DNA of 64,000 nucleotides from Polyodon spathula (Eukaryota; Chordata; Actinopteri; Acipenseriformes; Polyodontidae), in assembly GCF_017654505.1 (NCBI RefSeq), contig NC_054534.1, positions 42,423,226-42,487,225 of the forward strand. Direction: 5' to 3'. Below, piece after piece: positions 35,823 to 47,443 of this stretch. Position 1 is the stretch's first letter. Each line of letters opens with the position of its first letter. Below the pieces are notes generated by a model. That model saw only the letters and a program-made list of their open reading frames with translations, had not been told where the DNA came from and made no database searches. The translations under genes were made by a program, and so were the position numbers.

Positions 35823-36745
35823 ATGGTACACTGAAATATTGTTCTGTTTGATATTTTATTTTAAAACACTTAAACTCAAAATCAATTATTGTAAGGTGAC
35901 ATTTGTTTTATGTTGGGAAATATTTAAAAAAAAAAAAAAACTGAAATATCTTGCTTGCATAAGCAACATTAATATTTGGTAGAGCCACCTTTCGCTGCAA
36001 TAACAGCTTTAAGTCTTTTGGGGTAAGTATGTACCAGCTTTGCACATGGTGTTGGAGTGATTTTGGCCCATTCTTCTTGGCAGATTTGCTCCAGGTTGTT
36101 CAGGTTGGTTGGACGATGCTTGTGGACCACAATTTTCAAATAGTGCCACAGGTTCTCAATGGGATTGAGATCAGGACTTTGACTGGGCCACTGTAGGACA
36201 TTCACCTTTTTGTTCTTGAGCCACTCCAGTGTTGCTTTGGCCTTGTGCTTGGGATCATTGTCCTGCTGAAAGGTGAATTTCCTCCCAAGCTTCAGTTTTT
36301 TAGCGGACTGAAGCAGATTCTCTTGCAGTATTTTCCTGTATTTTGCTCCATTATTCCTTCAATTGTAACAAGATGCCCAGTCCCTGCTGATGAGAAGCAT
36401 CCCCACAGCATGATGCTGCCACCACCATACTTCACTGTAGGGATAGTGTGTCTTCAGGCGTGGGCAGTGTTAGGTTTGCACCACACATAGCGCTTTGAGT
36501 TTTGGCCAAAAAGCTCTATCTTGGTCTCATCTGACCACAAAACCTTTTCCCACATCGCAGCTGGGTCACTCATGCTTTCTGGCAAACTCCAGACGTGCTT
36601 TCAGATGGTACTTTTTGAGTAACGGCTTCTTTCTTGCCACCCTCCCATATACAGGCCAGTGTTATGCAGAGCTCTTGATATGGTTGACTGGTGCACCATT
36701 ACTCCACTCCCAGCCACTGAACTCTGTAGCTCCTTTAAAGTGATT

Positions 36746-36748
<3 letters not shown>
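35818..36748 (-). mobile_element. Truncated Tc1-family transposon
   Basis: Minus-strand homologue of the element at 58249-59866. It keeps most of one terminal repeat (35818-35965) and the C-terminal transposase. The outer ~50 bp of that repeat are missing and the other end stops at a (TA)n tract. The coding part contains QQDNDPKH and [11 protein letters not shown] with DD34E spacing. The open frame at 35969-36205 continues upstream past its first Met. The N-terminal DNA-binding part is absent beyond about 36748. Confidence 0.88.
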
Positions 36749-36788
<40 letters not shown>

Positions 36789-38964
36789 CTATGTTGTCCC
36801 TTTGGATAGATATGGCATTCTGGGAAATGAAGTGCAGCTGATTTAATTTAGTCCAAAAAAAAAAAAAAAAACAGGATTTTTGCATTGACGCATCGCAGCA
36901 TTTAAATAGCTGGCTCTGGCTACTACTACTGTAGGGAATTATTTGTTTTTTAGCATAATGGTGTTAGGTACATTTGCTTAGTTATCTTGGTGTTTTTTTG
37001 TTTTGTTTTTTAACATTAATAAAGAAATATTCATCATATTGGGATAATCTGACTAAAGCCCCTGAAACTCCCTTGAGATGTGTATTTCTTGTTTCTCTCA
37101 GAGGGTAATTTGACTTATTTTTCTTAGAATCCTACATAAAGGCCAGTCTTTTCTTGAAACAAAACAAGTAATTTAGAGAGCAAAGTGTACAAAGGGTATA
37201 TTTTATGCCGAACTTTGTTTAGATCCCTGTCCACACATGAGAAACATGGAAGACCACATGCAGCTGCAGCAGGTCTGGTCAATTAACAAATGTATAGAAG
37301 TTCAAGGATTATTTTTTGTTGGTAGCCTTAGTGAGGTTCAGGCAACGACTACCCCTTTGTCACTTATCAGTCTCCCCAATCAGTAGCTCAAGATACAGTA
37401 TTCCTTACTCCTTTAATCACATGCTCAGCCTCTAATAGGGTTGCCACCTGTCCTGGTTTGACCCAGACAGTCCAGGAATTTGCATTCTGGGTGGCAGGAA
37501 TTAACAAACTCGGATGGCCTAATGTCCAATTTTAAGTGAAACGCATGAGAAACACCAACCTTCCTTTAATATTTTCTTTGACATTGTATAACGGGACATT
37601 TTGGAGTGGAATTTATTTTGGCTTTATTGGCGGTTTGGATTGGATCGCCAATAATATTTTCACCAATCATAGTGTGACAGAGTGTACAATCCCGCCTTCT
37701 GACAAACTGATGGTATGCAGCACAGGTTAAAGAAGCGTGCACTGGACAAGGGAAAGAATGTGTTGAATGTCGTTGAATATGAGAATCGCAGAGAGTGATG
37801 AAGCCAATTTGCTTAAAAATTTAAAAGCAGACGGGACATTTCCATCAGTGGATTCAGGAAATCTTGAATTTATGATGTGATCAGAAACTCTGAGGCTGTG
37901 TAAACTGCTCCTGCTACTGTGGTACCTGTAGGACTGTTCCTTTTTAGGTTAAGCAGTTTTGTTATTTTAATTTTTTGTTTTTTTTTACAAGCGGTTAATT
38001 AAGTAGCAGCCAAAATGGTTTTTGCCAGACTTGTTAGAAAGTCTGTAACAATAGTGCAAATGTGCTTTTGATTGTTATTGTCGATACTTGTAAGATACTA
38101 CTATTAAGACACCAACTGTGCAGTTATCGCAAAGTCTCTAAAATTAGTTCTGCATGTTATAAAAAGGCTGATTTTACCAGTGCTTGCTAGTCTGTTAACC
38201 AGTTTTAAATTTAAAGCATTTTAATGTTGGTTTTATTGTTAAAGTTTTCACACATATCAATATTCTCCAACAATTACTAAATGATACTGCAATCATTTCA
38301 ATGTGTTGTGTTAGTGAGCCATAGCTAAGTTTTAAAACTGACAGTTAGAAAATGCCTGGTATCTTAAAATATAAGGATCATATAATAATGATATATATAT
38401 ATATATATTGTAACTCATTTTTAGAGGGCCTACTTTGTTCTTATCCAAGTTGCTGCAGTGACATTGTAGATGCTATAAATAGTTACTGTAAATGAGATAC
38501 TGTTTTAGCAGACACATTTTATTAAGTAAACATGTATTCGAATGTTTTTTAAATTAAAAGTATAAATACAAAACTGTGGTATTTTTCTTTGTGAACATGT
38601 GTGAATGAGTGGTTTGCAGTGCACACACTGTTCCTGTTATACAGTGCCATCACTGGTTGGGAGGGAGATTGTTGACTAGGATTAATTTGCTCTCTGTCAC
38701 AACTTGCTAGTGATTCAAAAACTGTCAAAATCTACCAAGGTAGCAAATCTGTGAATTTAATACCGGCCAAAATTCCCCGTTACATTAGTTGCTTAAAGTA
38801 TTTCCACTATTAGAAATGTACTGTTTAGTACTGATCTGTGCATTTTACTGTGTCCCCAGCATTTGAATAATGCTATATTACAGTGATCTGTGTGTGATTA
38901 AATGCATAACCTTTCCAATAAAATATGGTTTACTTACAATATATAGTGGTAATTAAACTATAAA
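36749..38964 (+). other. (TA)n tract and intron without genes
   Basis: A (TA)n tract at 36749-36782, an A run at 36856, a short TA tract at 38388 and AT-rich sequence. The segment 38622-38702 recurs at 50868-50945. No gene is visible. Confidence 0.55.
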
Positions 38965-40557
38965 CAGTGCTGTGAAAAAATATTTTCCTCTGTCTCATGT
39001 TCTGCATTTTTGCACATTTTTCACATTGAATTTGGTCTGATCTTTTTGTCAGTTGTAGTAGTATATAGAGGGAGTCTCAGAGAAGAAATGACACCAAAGT
39101 TTTGTGCTTCTTTCATTTGTTTGGTGTGCAAGGTAATCAAACATGCAATCTTCAGGTGTGAAAAAGTTATTGCCCCCCCTAGTTAACTCAACCCAATTAA
39201 AGGGATAATTAGGGTAAGCTGTTTGAATACTTTGGTTAACAATCAGGCCTGATTTGGGCCAGCCCTGCCCAATATAAATCTGACTAACTTTGGCCCTTAC
39301 CATCAGAGTGAAGTTGTCAGCACACAGTTTTAGAGGCACATCATGCCACGATCAAAATAAATTCCTGAAGACCTCTGGAAAAAAGCTGTTGATGCCTATC
39401 ACTCTGGAGGGTTAAAAAGCCATTTCTAAGGATCTAGGGCTCCACCAAACCACAGTCAGAGCCATATTGTCCAAATGGAGAAAGTTTGGGACAGTAGTAA
39501 ATCTTCCCAGGAGTGGCCGTCCTGCCAAAATCTCTCCAAGAGCAAGGTGTAAAATTGTCCAGGAAGTCACAAAGAACCCTATAACAACATCCAGGGATCT
39601 GCAGGCCTCTCTAGCCTTGGCTAAGGTCAGTGTTCATGACTCCACCATCAGAAAGACACTGGGCACAAATGAGATTCATGGCAGAGTAGCAAGGCGGAAA
39701 CCACTGCTCACTAAGAAGAACATGACTGCTTGTCTCAAGTTTGCCAGAAAGCACCTGGATGATCCTCAAGAGTTCTGGAACAAAGTTCTATGGACAGATG
39801 AGTTAAAAGTGTCATGCCTGGCGAAAACCAAACACTGCATTCCACAGTAAGACCCTCATACCAACGGTCAAGAATGGTGGTGGTAATGTCATGATTTGCG
39901 GATGCTTTGCTGCATCAGGACCTGGATGACTTGCCATCATTGAAGGAACCATGAATTCTGCTCTGTATCAGAGAATTCTACAGGAGAATGTCAGGCCATC
40001 CATCCGTGAGCTGAAGCTGAAGCTCAGCTGGGTCATGCAACAAGACAATGATCCAAAACACGCAAGCAAGTCTACATCAGAATGGTTGAAGAACAAGAAA
40101 TTTAAAGTTTTGGAATGGCCTAGTGAAAGTCCAGACCTGAACCCCATTGAGATATTGTGGCAGGACCTGAAACGAGCAGTTTATGCTCGAAAACCCACAA
40201 ATATCACTGAGTTGAAGCAGTTCTGCACGAAAAAGTGGACCAAAATTCCTCCACAACGCTGTCAGAGACTGATCAATTACTACAGGAGGCATTTGGTTGC
40301 AGTTATTGCTGCTAAAGGTGGCGTAGCCAGTTATTGAGTCTAAGGGAGTGATTACTTTTTTCACACAGGGGCATTGGGTGTTGCATAACTTTCTTTAATA
40401 AATATATGAAATAAGTATCAACATTTTCTGTTATTTGTTCACTCAGGGTCCCTTTTATCTAATATTAGATTTTTATTGAAGATCTGATAACATTCAGTGC
40501 CAAAAATATGCAAAAATGCAGACAATCAGACAGAGGGCAAATACTTTTTCATGGTAC

Positions 40558-40559
<2 letters not shown>
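38965..40559 (+). mobile_element. Tc1-family transposon, second family
   Basis: Inverted ends CAGTGCTGTGAAAAAATATT and AATACTTTTTCATGGTACTG bound the element. The transposase begins at the ATG at 39343 (MPRSK then a stop) and is broken by frameshifts. Pieces include TTVRAILSKW, VHDSTIRK and VLWTDE at 39467-39850. QQDNDPKH and SPDLNPIE with DD34E spacing, ending AAKGGVASY, lie at 39951-40337. The length fits an almost complete copy. Its right end abuts a compound microsatellite. Confidence 0.9.
39343..40337 (+). pseudogene. Transposase of the 38965 Tc1 element
   Basis: All three parts of a Tc1 transposase are present in order, in at least three frames: N-terminal helix-turn-helix, first catalytic Asp (WTDE), then Asp and Glu. 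Stops at 39358 and 39848 and a frame change before 39951 make it inactive. Confidence 0.88.
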
Positions 40560-40647
<88 letters not shown>

Positions 40648-40652
40648 CATAT

Positions 40653-40685
<33 letters not shown>
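40559..40685. repeat. Compound microsatellite (TG)n(TA)n(CA)n
   Basis: TG, then about 33 TA units with ATACAT/ACATAT variants, then CA. It is nearly self-complementary and fills the gap between two Tc1 elements exactly. Confidence 0.95.
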
Positions 40686-40690
<5 letters not shown>

Positions 40691-41433
40691 AGTGTACAAA
40701 ATATTAGGAACACCTTCATAACATTGAGTTGCACCCCTTTGTGCCCTCAGAACAACCTCAATTCGTCAGGGCATGAACTCCAATCCTCCGGTTTCCAGTG
40801 TTTTTGTTCCTTAGCCCACTGCAATCGCAGTTTCTTGTGTTTTGCTGAAAGAAGTGGAACTCTGTTAGATCGTCGGCTGCCATACCCCATTCGTGTTAAG
40901 GTACGACAAGTTGTGCATTAATTTATGGGTCTTTCGGCACCAATGTTGTACTGGACTATCAGTTGACTAACTGTAGCCTGTCTCTTGCTCTGCACAATGA
41001 GTGTCAGCCTTCTTTGGCCTCTTTGATCAATGAGCCGTTTTCGACCACTGGCCTGCCGTTGGCTGGATGTCCTTTGGGTGGTGGACCATCCTTGATACAC
41101 ACGGGACACTGTGGAGCGTGAAAAACCCAGCAGCGTTGCATTTCTTGACACACTCAAACTGGCGCGCCTGGCACCTACTACCATACCCTGTTCAAAGGCA
41201 CCTAAATCTTTTGTCTTGCCCATTTACCATCTGAATGGCACACATACACAATCCATGTCTCAGTTGTGTCAAGGCTTATAAATCCTTCTTTAACCTGTCT
41301 CCACTTCATCTACACTGATTGAAGTGGATTTAACAGGTTACATCAATTATGGATCATAGATTTCACCTGGATTCACCTCGTCAGTCTATTTCATGGAAAA
41401 AGCAGGTGTTCCTAATGTTTTGTATACTCAGTG
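40686..41433 (-). mobile_element. Internally deleted Tc1-family transposon
   Basis: Terminal repeats CACTGAGTGTACAAAATATT and its complement ending ATACTCAGTG define a 748-bp element, with TA at 41434-41435. On the minus strand 40918-41223 codes the N-terminal part of a transposase (MGKTKDLGAFEQGMVVGARR...). The element continues for a short way in other frames and stops at the position of the first catalytic Asp. The rest of the catalytic domain is deleted. Confidence 0.88.
40918..41223 (-). pseudogene. Tc1 transposase N-terminal DNA-binding fragment
   Basis: A 101-residue open frame with no internal stop starts MGKTKDLGAF and holds LGFSRSTVSRVYQGW and QRRLTLIVQSKRQATVSQL, the paired helix-turn-helix of Tc1 transposases. 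No catalytic residues. It could in principle bind ends of related copies; expression is unknown. Confidence 0.75.
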
Positions 41434-41435
41434 TA

Positions 41436-42716
41436 CATGCGTGCATGAATGTATAATATTGATTCCTTATTTAGCGGTAGCCATTAGTAACATTGAAAAA
41501 CCCAAATTTGAGTACATTTTGACTCATTTTGTCTCTTTTTCTCGGCACACAATCGATAGTGCCGTAAAAAAGGATCATCGCTTCAGAAATTGCATTGATT
41601 TGCCATGGCATTACTCATCACCACAGCTACTTGTCTCGGGTAAGATTAGCCTCTTATGTACTACAGCTACTATTATTCTGGCTTGCAAGTTTGATTTCTA
41701 GAAATATCAAGAGCACAATACGTTGTATACTGCATGATTATTGATTTGTACCGAGACCTGGTGGTTTTGTGTTAAACTGTATTACAGTATACTGCAGTTT
41801 TGACCTAGGCTGACTGAAGGATAGTGTATACTGATGTGTTCTGCAATGGGAATACACACAGTTTCATTACTGTTATTATTTTCATTTTGTTTAAAAATTA
41901 AACTGCATTTTATGGTTATTTTTATTTTACTGTTCAGTATCAATAGCCAGTGGATATACTGATTGTGTTGATTTTGGTGTGTTTTGTGTTTGGAGACAAT
42001 TAAAGCGGTTCTCAAGCCAACATTTTTTAAACACTGGCCTAAAGTGCACATTCATTAAATCTTCATGCTAAGGTACCAGACACATGCTTCCACTGTAGCT
42101 CCCTAAAAATCATAAACCTGATCTTTTGCTCACCTCTTTCTTGTGTTTATAGTGTTTAGTGTTTTATATCGGCCACTTTTAGATCATTGTGTTGTGTGCT
42201 ATGGATTCTGGCCCCTGTGGGTGTGATGAGATCTAAAATATATATAACAACCACTGCAGGTGAGTCTGGCTCTTTTGCATAGTGGTTAAGACACTTGCTT
42301 GTTGTATGCTTGGTCCCCTGTTTGTGCCCAGGTTTTGCCCTGATACACTGACAACGATTTTTCTCTCAAGCTGTAATGATGTGGAACCAAATAGACTACA
42401 AGTTAGTGATGGTCACCATAAAATGATGTGATCCTATCCTGTATCATAATCCTGTATTGCTTCCAGTATGTTTAGTATGTCTAAGTGTAAGTCATTTAAC
42501 AAGCAACTAGAAAACTATTATTAAAACAGGATTGCAATTACAAAGCTTGCAAAATAATTTCTCTGTTTAGTCATACACCATTAATCAGTCTTGGGGTTTG
42601 TCAACTGTGAAGTCACGTAATGACTTCTTATCTAAATATTACAGTACACAGTGATAATTAATCATACTTCTTTAGCTTTTTCAACTTTACATTCTATTAG
42701 TGGCACTTGTGTTATG
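41436..42716 (+). other. Intron with a possible tRNA-derived SINE fragment
   Basis: AT-rich intron. At about 42262-42370 the sequence GCATAGTGGTTAAGACACTT resembles a tRNA-type A box, but the B box is poor. No gene. Confidence 0.4.
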
Positions 42717-43506
42717 AACTAAAGCAGTGGTTCTAAACCTTTTTTTTTTTTTTTTTGGAGACCCACTTTCATATTTTTGTACTGAAGCACCCAGTAAAAA
42801 CAAAGCCAAAAAAATATTTAAAAAAGACACGCAAGTAAAATACTTAATGTTATGTGGATATTATAAATAAATAAACAGAGCAGTACATTTTACAGATACT
42901 ATAAGTACTATAAAGTATTACCATATTCCTTAGAATTTCCCACCCTCAACTCGAGGCAAAAAAAAAAATCAAAATCAAATAAAGACACATTTACAAAGAT
43001 GCATTTACTCATATAAGAAAACAAAGTATGGAGGCAGTTTGCAGCCATCTGCTGTCACACAGAGTACTACAGTTTGCTGTGCATCTCATTTTCAGTTTTG
43101 ATTTCTCACTCCTGTTTTTCTCCGTTTTGGTGAACTGTGGTATTGCTTGGCAAGTAGAAAAATACGGGGTCTGATTAGAACTGAGCCTAATAACGAAACG
43201 CTGCTGCTGTGGTAAACAGGAAGTCTTGCCCAGGGCTGAGCTGATTGGGAGGTCCTGATTGGCTGGGGGGCGTGCCCGGGGAGCCTATGCTTGATTGACG
43301 CAGCAGCTCCAGTTGGAGGCTACTGCACCACGGCCATGGCTACACAGGCGGGCGCTGAGCGAAAGCTTGTTATGTTTACATCGAGGAGAAGATAACTACT
43401 ACGGAACCCTTCTGCTGCCAGTCAGTCACAGTGCTGTTTGTGTGCTCGGGCAGACACATCTTTTGTTGGCGATTTTAATACATGCATCACTATACTGTAC
43501 TCGAAT

Positions 43507-44080
43507 TTAAGATGCAGGCCATCTTTTTGTGCTTTGGTCAAAAAAAACTAACTTAATGTGTGACCTTTGCCGTTTGCCCATTGTAAGGTTTCTCCAATGA
43601 GGTGTTATGGTTGAGAGGCTAACTCTGAGGTCACCGCCCATATGAAGCTTGTTTCTGTATTTCGTTTTGATTGCTACTGTGATGGAAAATCTCCTTTCAA
43701 CTAAATATGTTGTTGTAATTGCCAGCAAATGCTTGATGGCTTTTCAGTGCAATAGTGCACTATCAGTGCAATAGTGGAATATTCACCAGGATCACCAGTT
43801 CACCAATAGTGCACTATCAGTGCAATAGTGGAATATTTACCAGGATCACCAGTTCACCAATAGTGCACTATCAGTGCAATAGTGGAATATTCACTAGGAT
43901 CACCAATTTAACCAGGATCCAAAATTGCGACACAGAAACCTCCACACATTTCCTCTTCAAAGAAAGTTCTGTGAGCTTGTTTTCAGTCACTAGGCAGATT
44001 AAGACTCTCGATCTCCGTAGTAAGTGGGTGTTGAATCCACTCAATGTTTGATGTAGGATCGGGAGGAAAATACTCGTCAA
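43507..44080 (-). pseudogene. hAT transposase C-terminal part
   Basis: Pieces at 43871-44080 (ELSLKRKCVEVSVSQFWI) and 43507-43728 (TTYLVERRFSITVAIKTKYR, then DLRVSLSTITP) match the hAT dimerisation region of ZBED5-like, Charlie-type transposases. They are separated by the 54-bp minisatellite and lie in different frames. Confidence 0.72.
43753..43914 (+). repeat. 54-bp minisatellite (three copies)
   Basis: Units of TAGTGCACTATCAGTGCAAT plus 34 further bases repeat three times at 43755, 43809 and 43863, with one or two differences each. The length is a multiple of three, so an 18-residue unit repeats in frame on the + strand. Confidence 0.9.
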
Positions 44081-44320
44081 ATTGTAGCAAATTCTCAGAA
44101 CATTTCAGGACACATAGCCAAAGCAGCTAGTAATATCAACTCTTCGACTATCGTGTGAGCTTTCTTACATTTAGCTCTATGCTACGAAACTAGAAAGGAG
44201 GCTTTCAAAGAACTCTGAGATACAGGAGAAGTGCAGCTAAACATATTTTTTTTGTGTTTGTATTTGCTTCAATTTCCTTTCAAAGGCCAAAGGCTTACCC
44301 TTGTCACCCAGGTGTAGCGT

Positions 44321-44524
44321 TTATTGATGCTTCTTGAATTTTAACGGTTTCATGCTTTCATTGGCAGGCACCTCACAGCAAATGACACACTGCGGTTTGG
44401 GTTCAGTTTCGAAACCGATATAAGTGAAGCCCAACTGAAGATACGATTTGTTGTATTTACGTTTAGGCCCACCGCTTTTTATTTTCTTTTTCGCTATGCC
44501 TTCGGTTTCTGCTGGCCCTGTCAC
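44321..44524 (-). pseudogene. BED-finger N-terminal part of hAT transposase
   Basis: KRKYNKSYLQLGFTYIG and CVICCEVPANESMKP, then KFKKH, match the start of ZBED5/Charlie-type transposases (C-x2-C ... H). A stop follows at once. Confidence 0.75.
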
Positions 44525-45371
44525 TGAATTAGATGGTGATTCAGCTTCTTGGTCAGGCCCAACACGTTTAAATAAACTATCAGTTTTTTTGTTTGTTTGT
44601 TTGTCTGTTTTTTTTTTAAATTCACTAATCTAATTAATTGTAATTACTTTTATTTTGTTTTAGTTACACTTAATTTAACTTTATTTCTTAACTATTCCAT
44701 ACACTTTTAGCTTTTTACTGCTTTTAGTTTTCCAGATCCCAGCGTTCCTCGAGTCTTGACCGTTGCAAAGTACTTACTTTCTTGCACTCGGCATACTTGC
44801 CGGCTGCCTTGTTCTCAGTGTAAATATTTGACATTACTCATAATTTTGAAAGCACACTATTTTGGGTTACCGGAGTCAGATTACATAAGGTTAAAAAAAA
44901 AGTGTTAATGTTTAGATGTGGAAAAATGCTGAAACAGTAATATTAATTATTTTGGGAAACTGGGCTTTGCGACCCACTTAGAAGCAGCCCGCGATGCGGC
45001 AGTGGTTGAGAAACAGTGAACTAGAGTACACACGCACTTGAGGGGGATTAGCAGTTTGGAGATTAATTGTCTCACTGATCACCCCCGTGAAATTGTTGTA
45101 GGATTACTGACTCAAGTTAATGCGCAATTAAACAGAGTACAAGAAGATTACCTGAAATGCAGTGCCTGAAACAACAATTCTTGTTTTATTTTCTTTGAAC
45201 AGAAACCCTTTTTATTCAAATTGAAAATACTCACTTTCAGTTAAAATAATATTTTAAGCAGGAGTGGATAGCCTAGTTGCTACTCAAAAGCCTAAACAAT
45301 CAGGCTAACAGAGAATGAACTGATGGCCACTATTGACACAAATGACCTGGTGTCATATCCTTCCTCGACAG

Positions 45372-45451
45372 ATCACTACCAGAGGATGTGGGAATGGACG
45401 TTTCTTTTGAAGAGGACATGCTAGGTCCCGATGGAGCTGACAATAGACCAG
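45372..45451 (+). CDS. PRUNE2: PRUNE2 exon coding SLPEDVGMD
   Basis: Preceded by TCCTTCCTCGACAG and followed by GTGAGAAC. It takes one base for the codon begun at 7304-7305 (AG+A, Arg) and then codes SLPEDVGMDVSFEEDMLG... to ADNRP, ending in phase 1. This is the start of the acidic linker shared with BNIP2 and caytaxin. Confidence 0.93.
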
Positions 45452-46071
45452 GTGAGAACATTACTAGGACATTATTCTATAAATAACCATGCTGTTTGCA
45501 AGAAGATTTAAATATTAATTGATAAGAGTTTGCAGCAATTTTGAGACATCATTTTAGCATGAGCAATACAAAAAAAAAATTAAAATCTTTTTGAATTAGC
45601 TGCTCTTTAAAGATAACTACCCTTTGACACAGGCCTTTCAATTCAATAACCTTTATTAAATCAAGTACATTCTATAATTGGGGATTTGGGGATCAAATTG
45701 TGTTGATTTTACTTATTTTATGTTTACATATACAAATAACTGAAATAATAAATAACTGCAGTAAAAATGGTACCAAGCGTTGAAATAAAAATTTCAGAAC
45801 GTTCTTATACTACACTGGACAGAAGAATAGTTTCAATCCCTTTAGCTGAATGTTCCTAGAACATTGTCAACAATGTAATATATCCACATTGTATTTTGTA
45901 AATCTTAATATGCTCAATGTTTTTTGTTTTCTAAAGAATAATACAAAAATGAAATCTGTAGCAAGTCTATAATCTGTCAACACTGTGTTTTGTAACTTAT
46001 CGTGATTACACATCCAATATTTTTTCCATCTGTGTGGATTAACCAATTGTATCTTTCTTGATTAATAGCAG
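45452..46071 (+). other. Short PRUNE2 intron
   Basis: 620 bp, AT-rich, GTGAG...GCAG. No other feature seen. Confidence 0.85.
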
Positions 46072-46293
46072 AACCTCCCAATTCCCTGGACCTAAATGGA
46101 GCCCACCCACAGAGGAAAAAACTTTCAGCTCCTGAAATCAACTTGTCTCTGGACCAGAGCGAGGGATCCATTTTATCTGATGATAACCTGGATACCCCAG
46201 ATGACCTTGACATAAATGTAGATGACTTGGACACACCTGATGAGGCTGATTCTCTGGATTACACAGGACATGGCAATGAACTTGAATGGGGAG
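46072..46293 (+). CDS. PRUNE2: PRUNE2 exon coding the [12 protein letters not shown] linker
   Basis: Acceptor AATAGCAG, donor GTAAAAA. The 222 bp code [10 protein letters not shown]..., [19 protein letters not shown], the acidic [18 protein letters not shown] and end [11 protein letters not shown]. Phase 1 in and out. ELEW is the position of the W-acidic kinesin light chain motif (ELEWED) of caytaxin; here a Gly-Gly follows the Trp. Confidence 0.95.
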
Positions 46294-47240
46294 GTAAAAA
46301 TGAACAGAATTATTTCTTTTCTTCACTGTTTCTATTGATCATCTGCTTTTATCAGTTTAAATATTACAGATCATATTATTTACCAATACAGCAAGTACAC
46401 AGTAAAAACTGATAAGTCAAGTTTACTAAAAACAAATGGAATAAAGTCATTGCCTTAATATAATTAAGTTTAGCTAATCATTTAGTTTTTGTTATGACAA
46501 CTTTCTCTGGAGCTGACTAAACTCATGACATGTATATTCATGTAACTTAATCCACTTGAGCTAGATTTACTTTTTCATAGTCAAGACAACAAGCAATTTT
46601 ATTAGCTGCCAGTGCAGCACTTCTGCTTGTGCACTAATGTCAGCATTTACAAGTGCTGGAACCAGGCAGATGCAAGGCTGTAGACAGAGAGAAGGGAGGG
46701 AGGTCACATCCGCAGACTGACCACCGAACGGGGGTGGCCACACACAACACAAAGAGAACACATGTAATGGAGCAGTCGGAGGCACAACAGACAAGCAGAC
46801 ACAACACACTTGTGCAACCACACATGCACAAAACAACAACACAATAAACAACAAACAATTAAAAAAATACATTGTGCAAGTCCCGCAAGGGCTGATGAGA
46901 ATCTAGTCCCCTGATTCTACTTAAACTATTTACGTTTGAACAACTAAAGTAAATTTGAATGTTCAACTAGCTTAAAATGCAACTTGATTTAATTTATTTA
47001 GAATGACTTTGGGGTTTACAGTGTAGTTGACAGCGGTAAATGTTTAGTGTCTGGAGCCAAAGAACAGGGTTCTTAACAAAAGGTATATGATTGTGTGGCT
47101 TCTTGCCATTATATGATTGCACAAACAGTATTTGGCCTGTTTAGAAAAAGAAAACAACGTACATATTACAAAGCTAAAAAAGATATCTTGACCCGGCACC
47201 ATACGTAAGCATTCAGATCAGTTTTCAATCAATATTAAAA
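46294..47240 (+). other. Start of a 6.9-kb PRUNE2 intron
   Basis: AT-rich, then a more balanced segment at 46600-46900 that could be an unclassified repeat. No coding motif recognised. Confidence 0.5.
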
Positions 47241-47329
47241 AGATTTCCTTAGTATAAAGTCAGTAGGTTGAACTGCAGGTGTCCTTGGCTCAGACTTGAA
47301 GTGCAGTAAGCAAGTATATTCTGACAACG

Positions 47330-47443
47330 TGCTGGGTTGTACTAGCAAAAGGATCAGCGCTGATCCTGAGCTCAGTTTCAAGTCAAAATCTGGTCCTCCA
47401 TTTAAGCCCCTGCATTCAGATGATGAGCTGACATTTTTATCAT
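47330..47443 (+). pseudogene. DIRS tyrosine recombinase fragment, left piece
   Basis: Frame reads DPELSFKSKSGPPFKPLH and ELTFLSF, the segment just before the recombinase core of vertebrate DIRS elements. It is cut at the TTAA at 47444-47447. The matching right piece starts at 51963. The upstream limit is unclear. Confidence 0.7.

Larger units (their letters stand above)
42725..45018 (-). mobile_element. hAT-family DNA transposon, decayed
   Basis: Ends CAGTGGTTCT and AGAAACAGTG are flanked by an 8-bp near-duplication, AACTAAAG (42717-42724) and AACTAGAG (45019-45026), as expected for hAT. The minus strand carries a BED-type zinc finger and a hAT C-terminal dimerisation domain with the middle of the transposase lost. 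A 54-bp minisatellite and a GC-richer segment (43180-43480) lie inside. At 2.3 kb it is shorter than autonomous hAT elements. Confidence 0.85.

Noticed and set aside
36245..36841. + strand ORFs with hydrophobic stretches
   Set aside because: Antisense of the minus-strand Tc1 transposase fragment.
40494..40921. Tyr-Ile and Thr-His repeat ORFs here and at 58056-58350
   Set aside because: They are translations of TA and CA microsatellites.
46567..46900. Possible LTR or SINE between PRUNE2 exons
   Set aside because: Composition shifts, but no terminal repeats, target duplication or polymerase III boxes were found.
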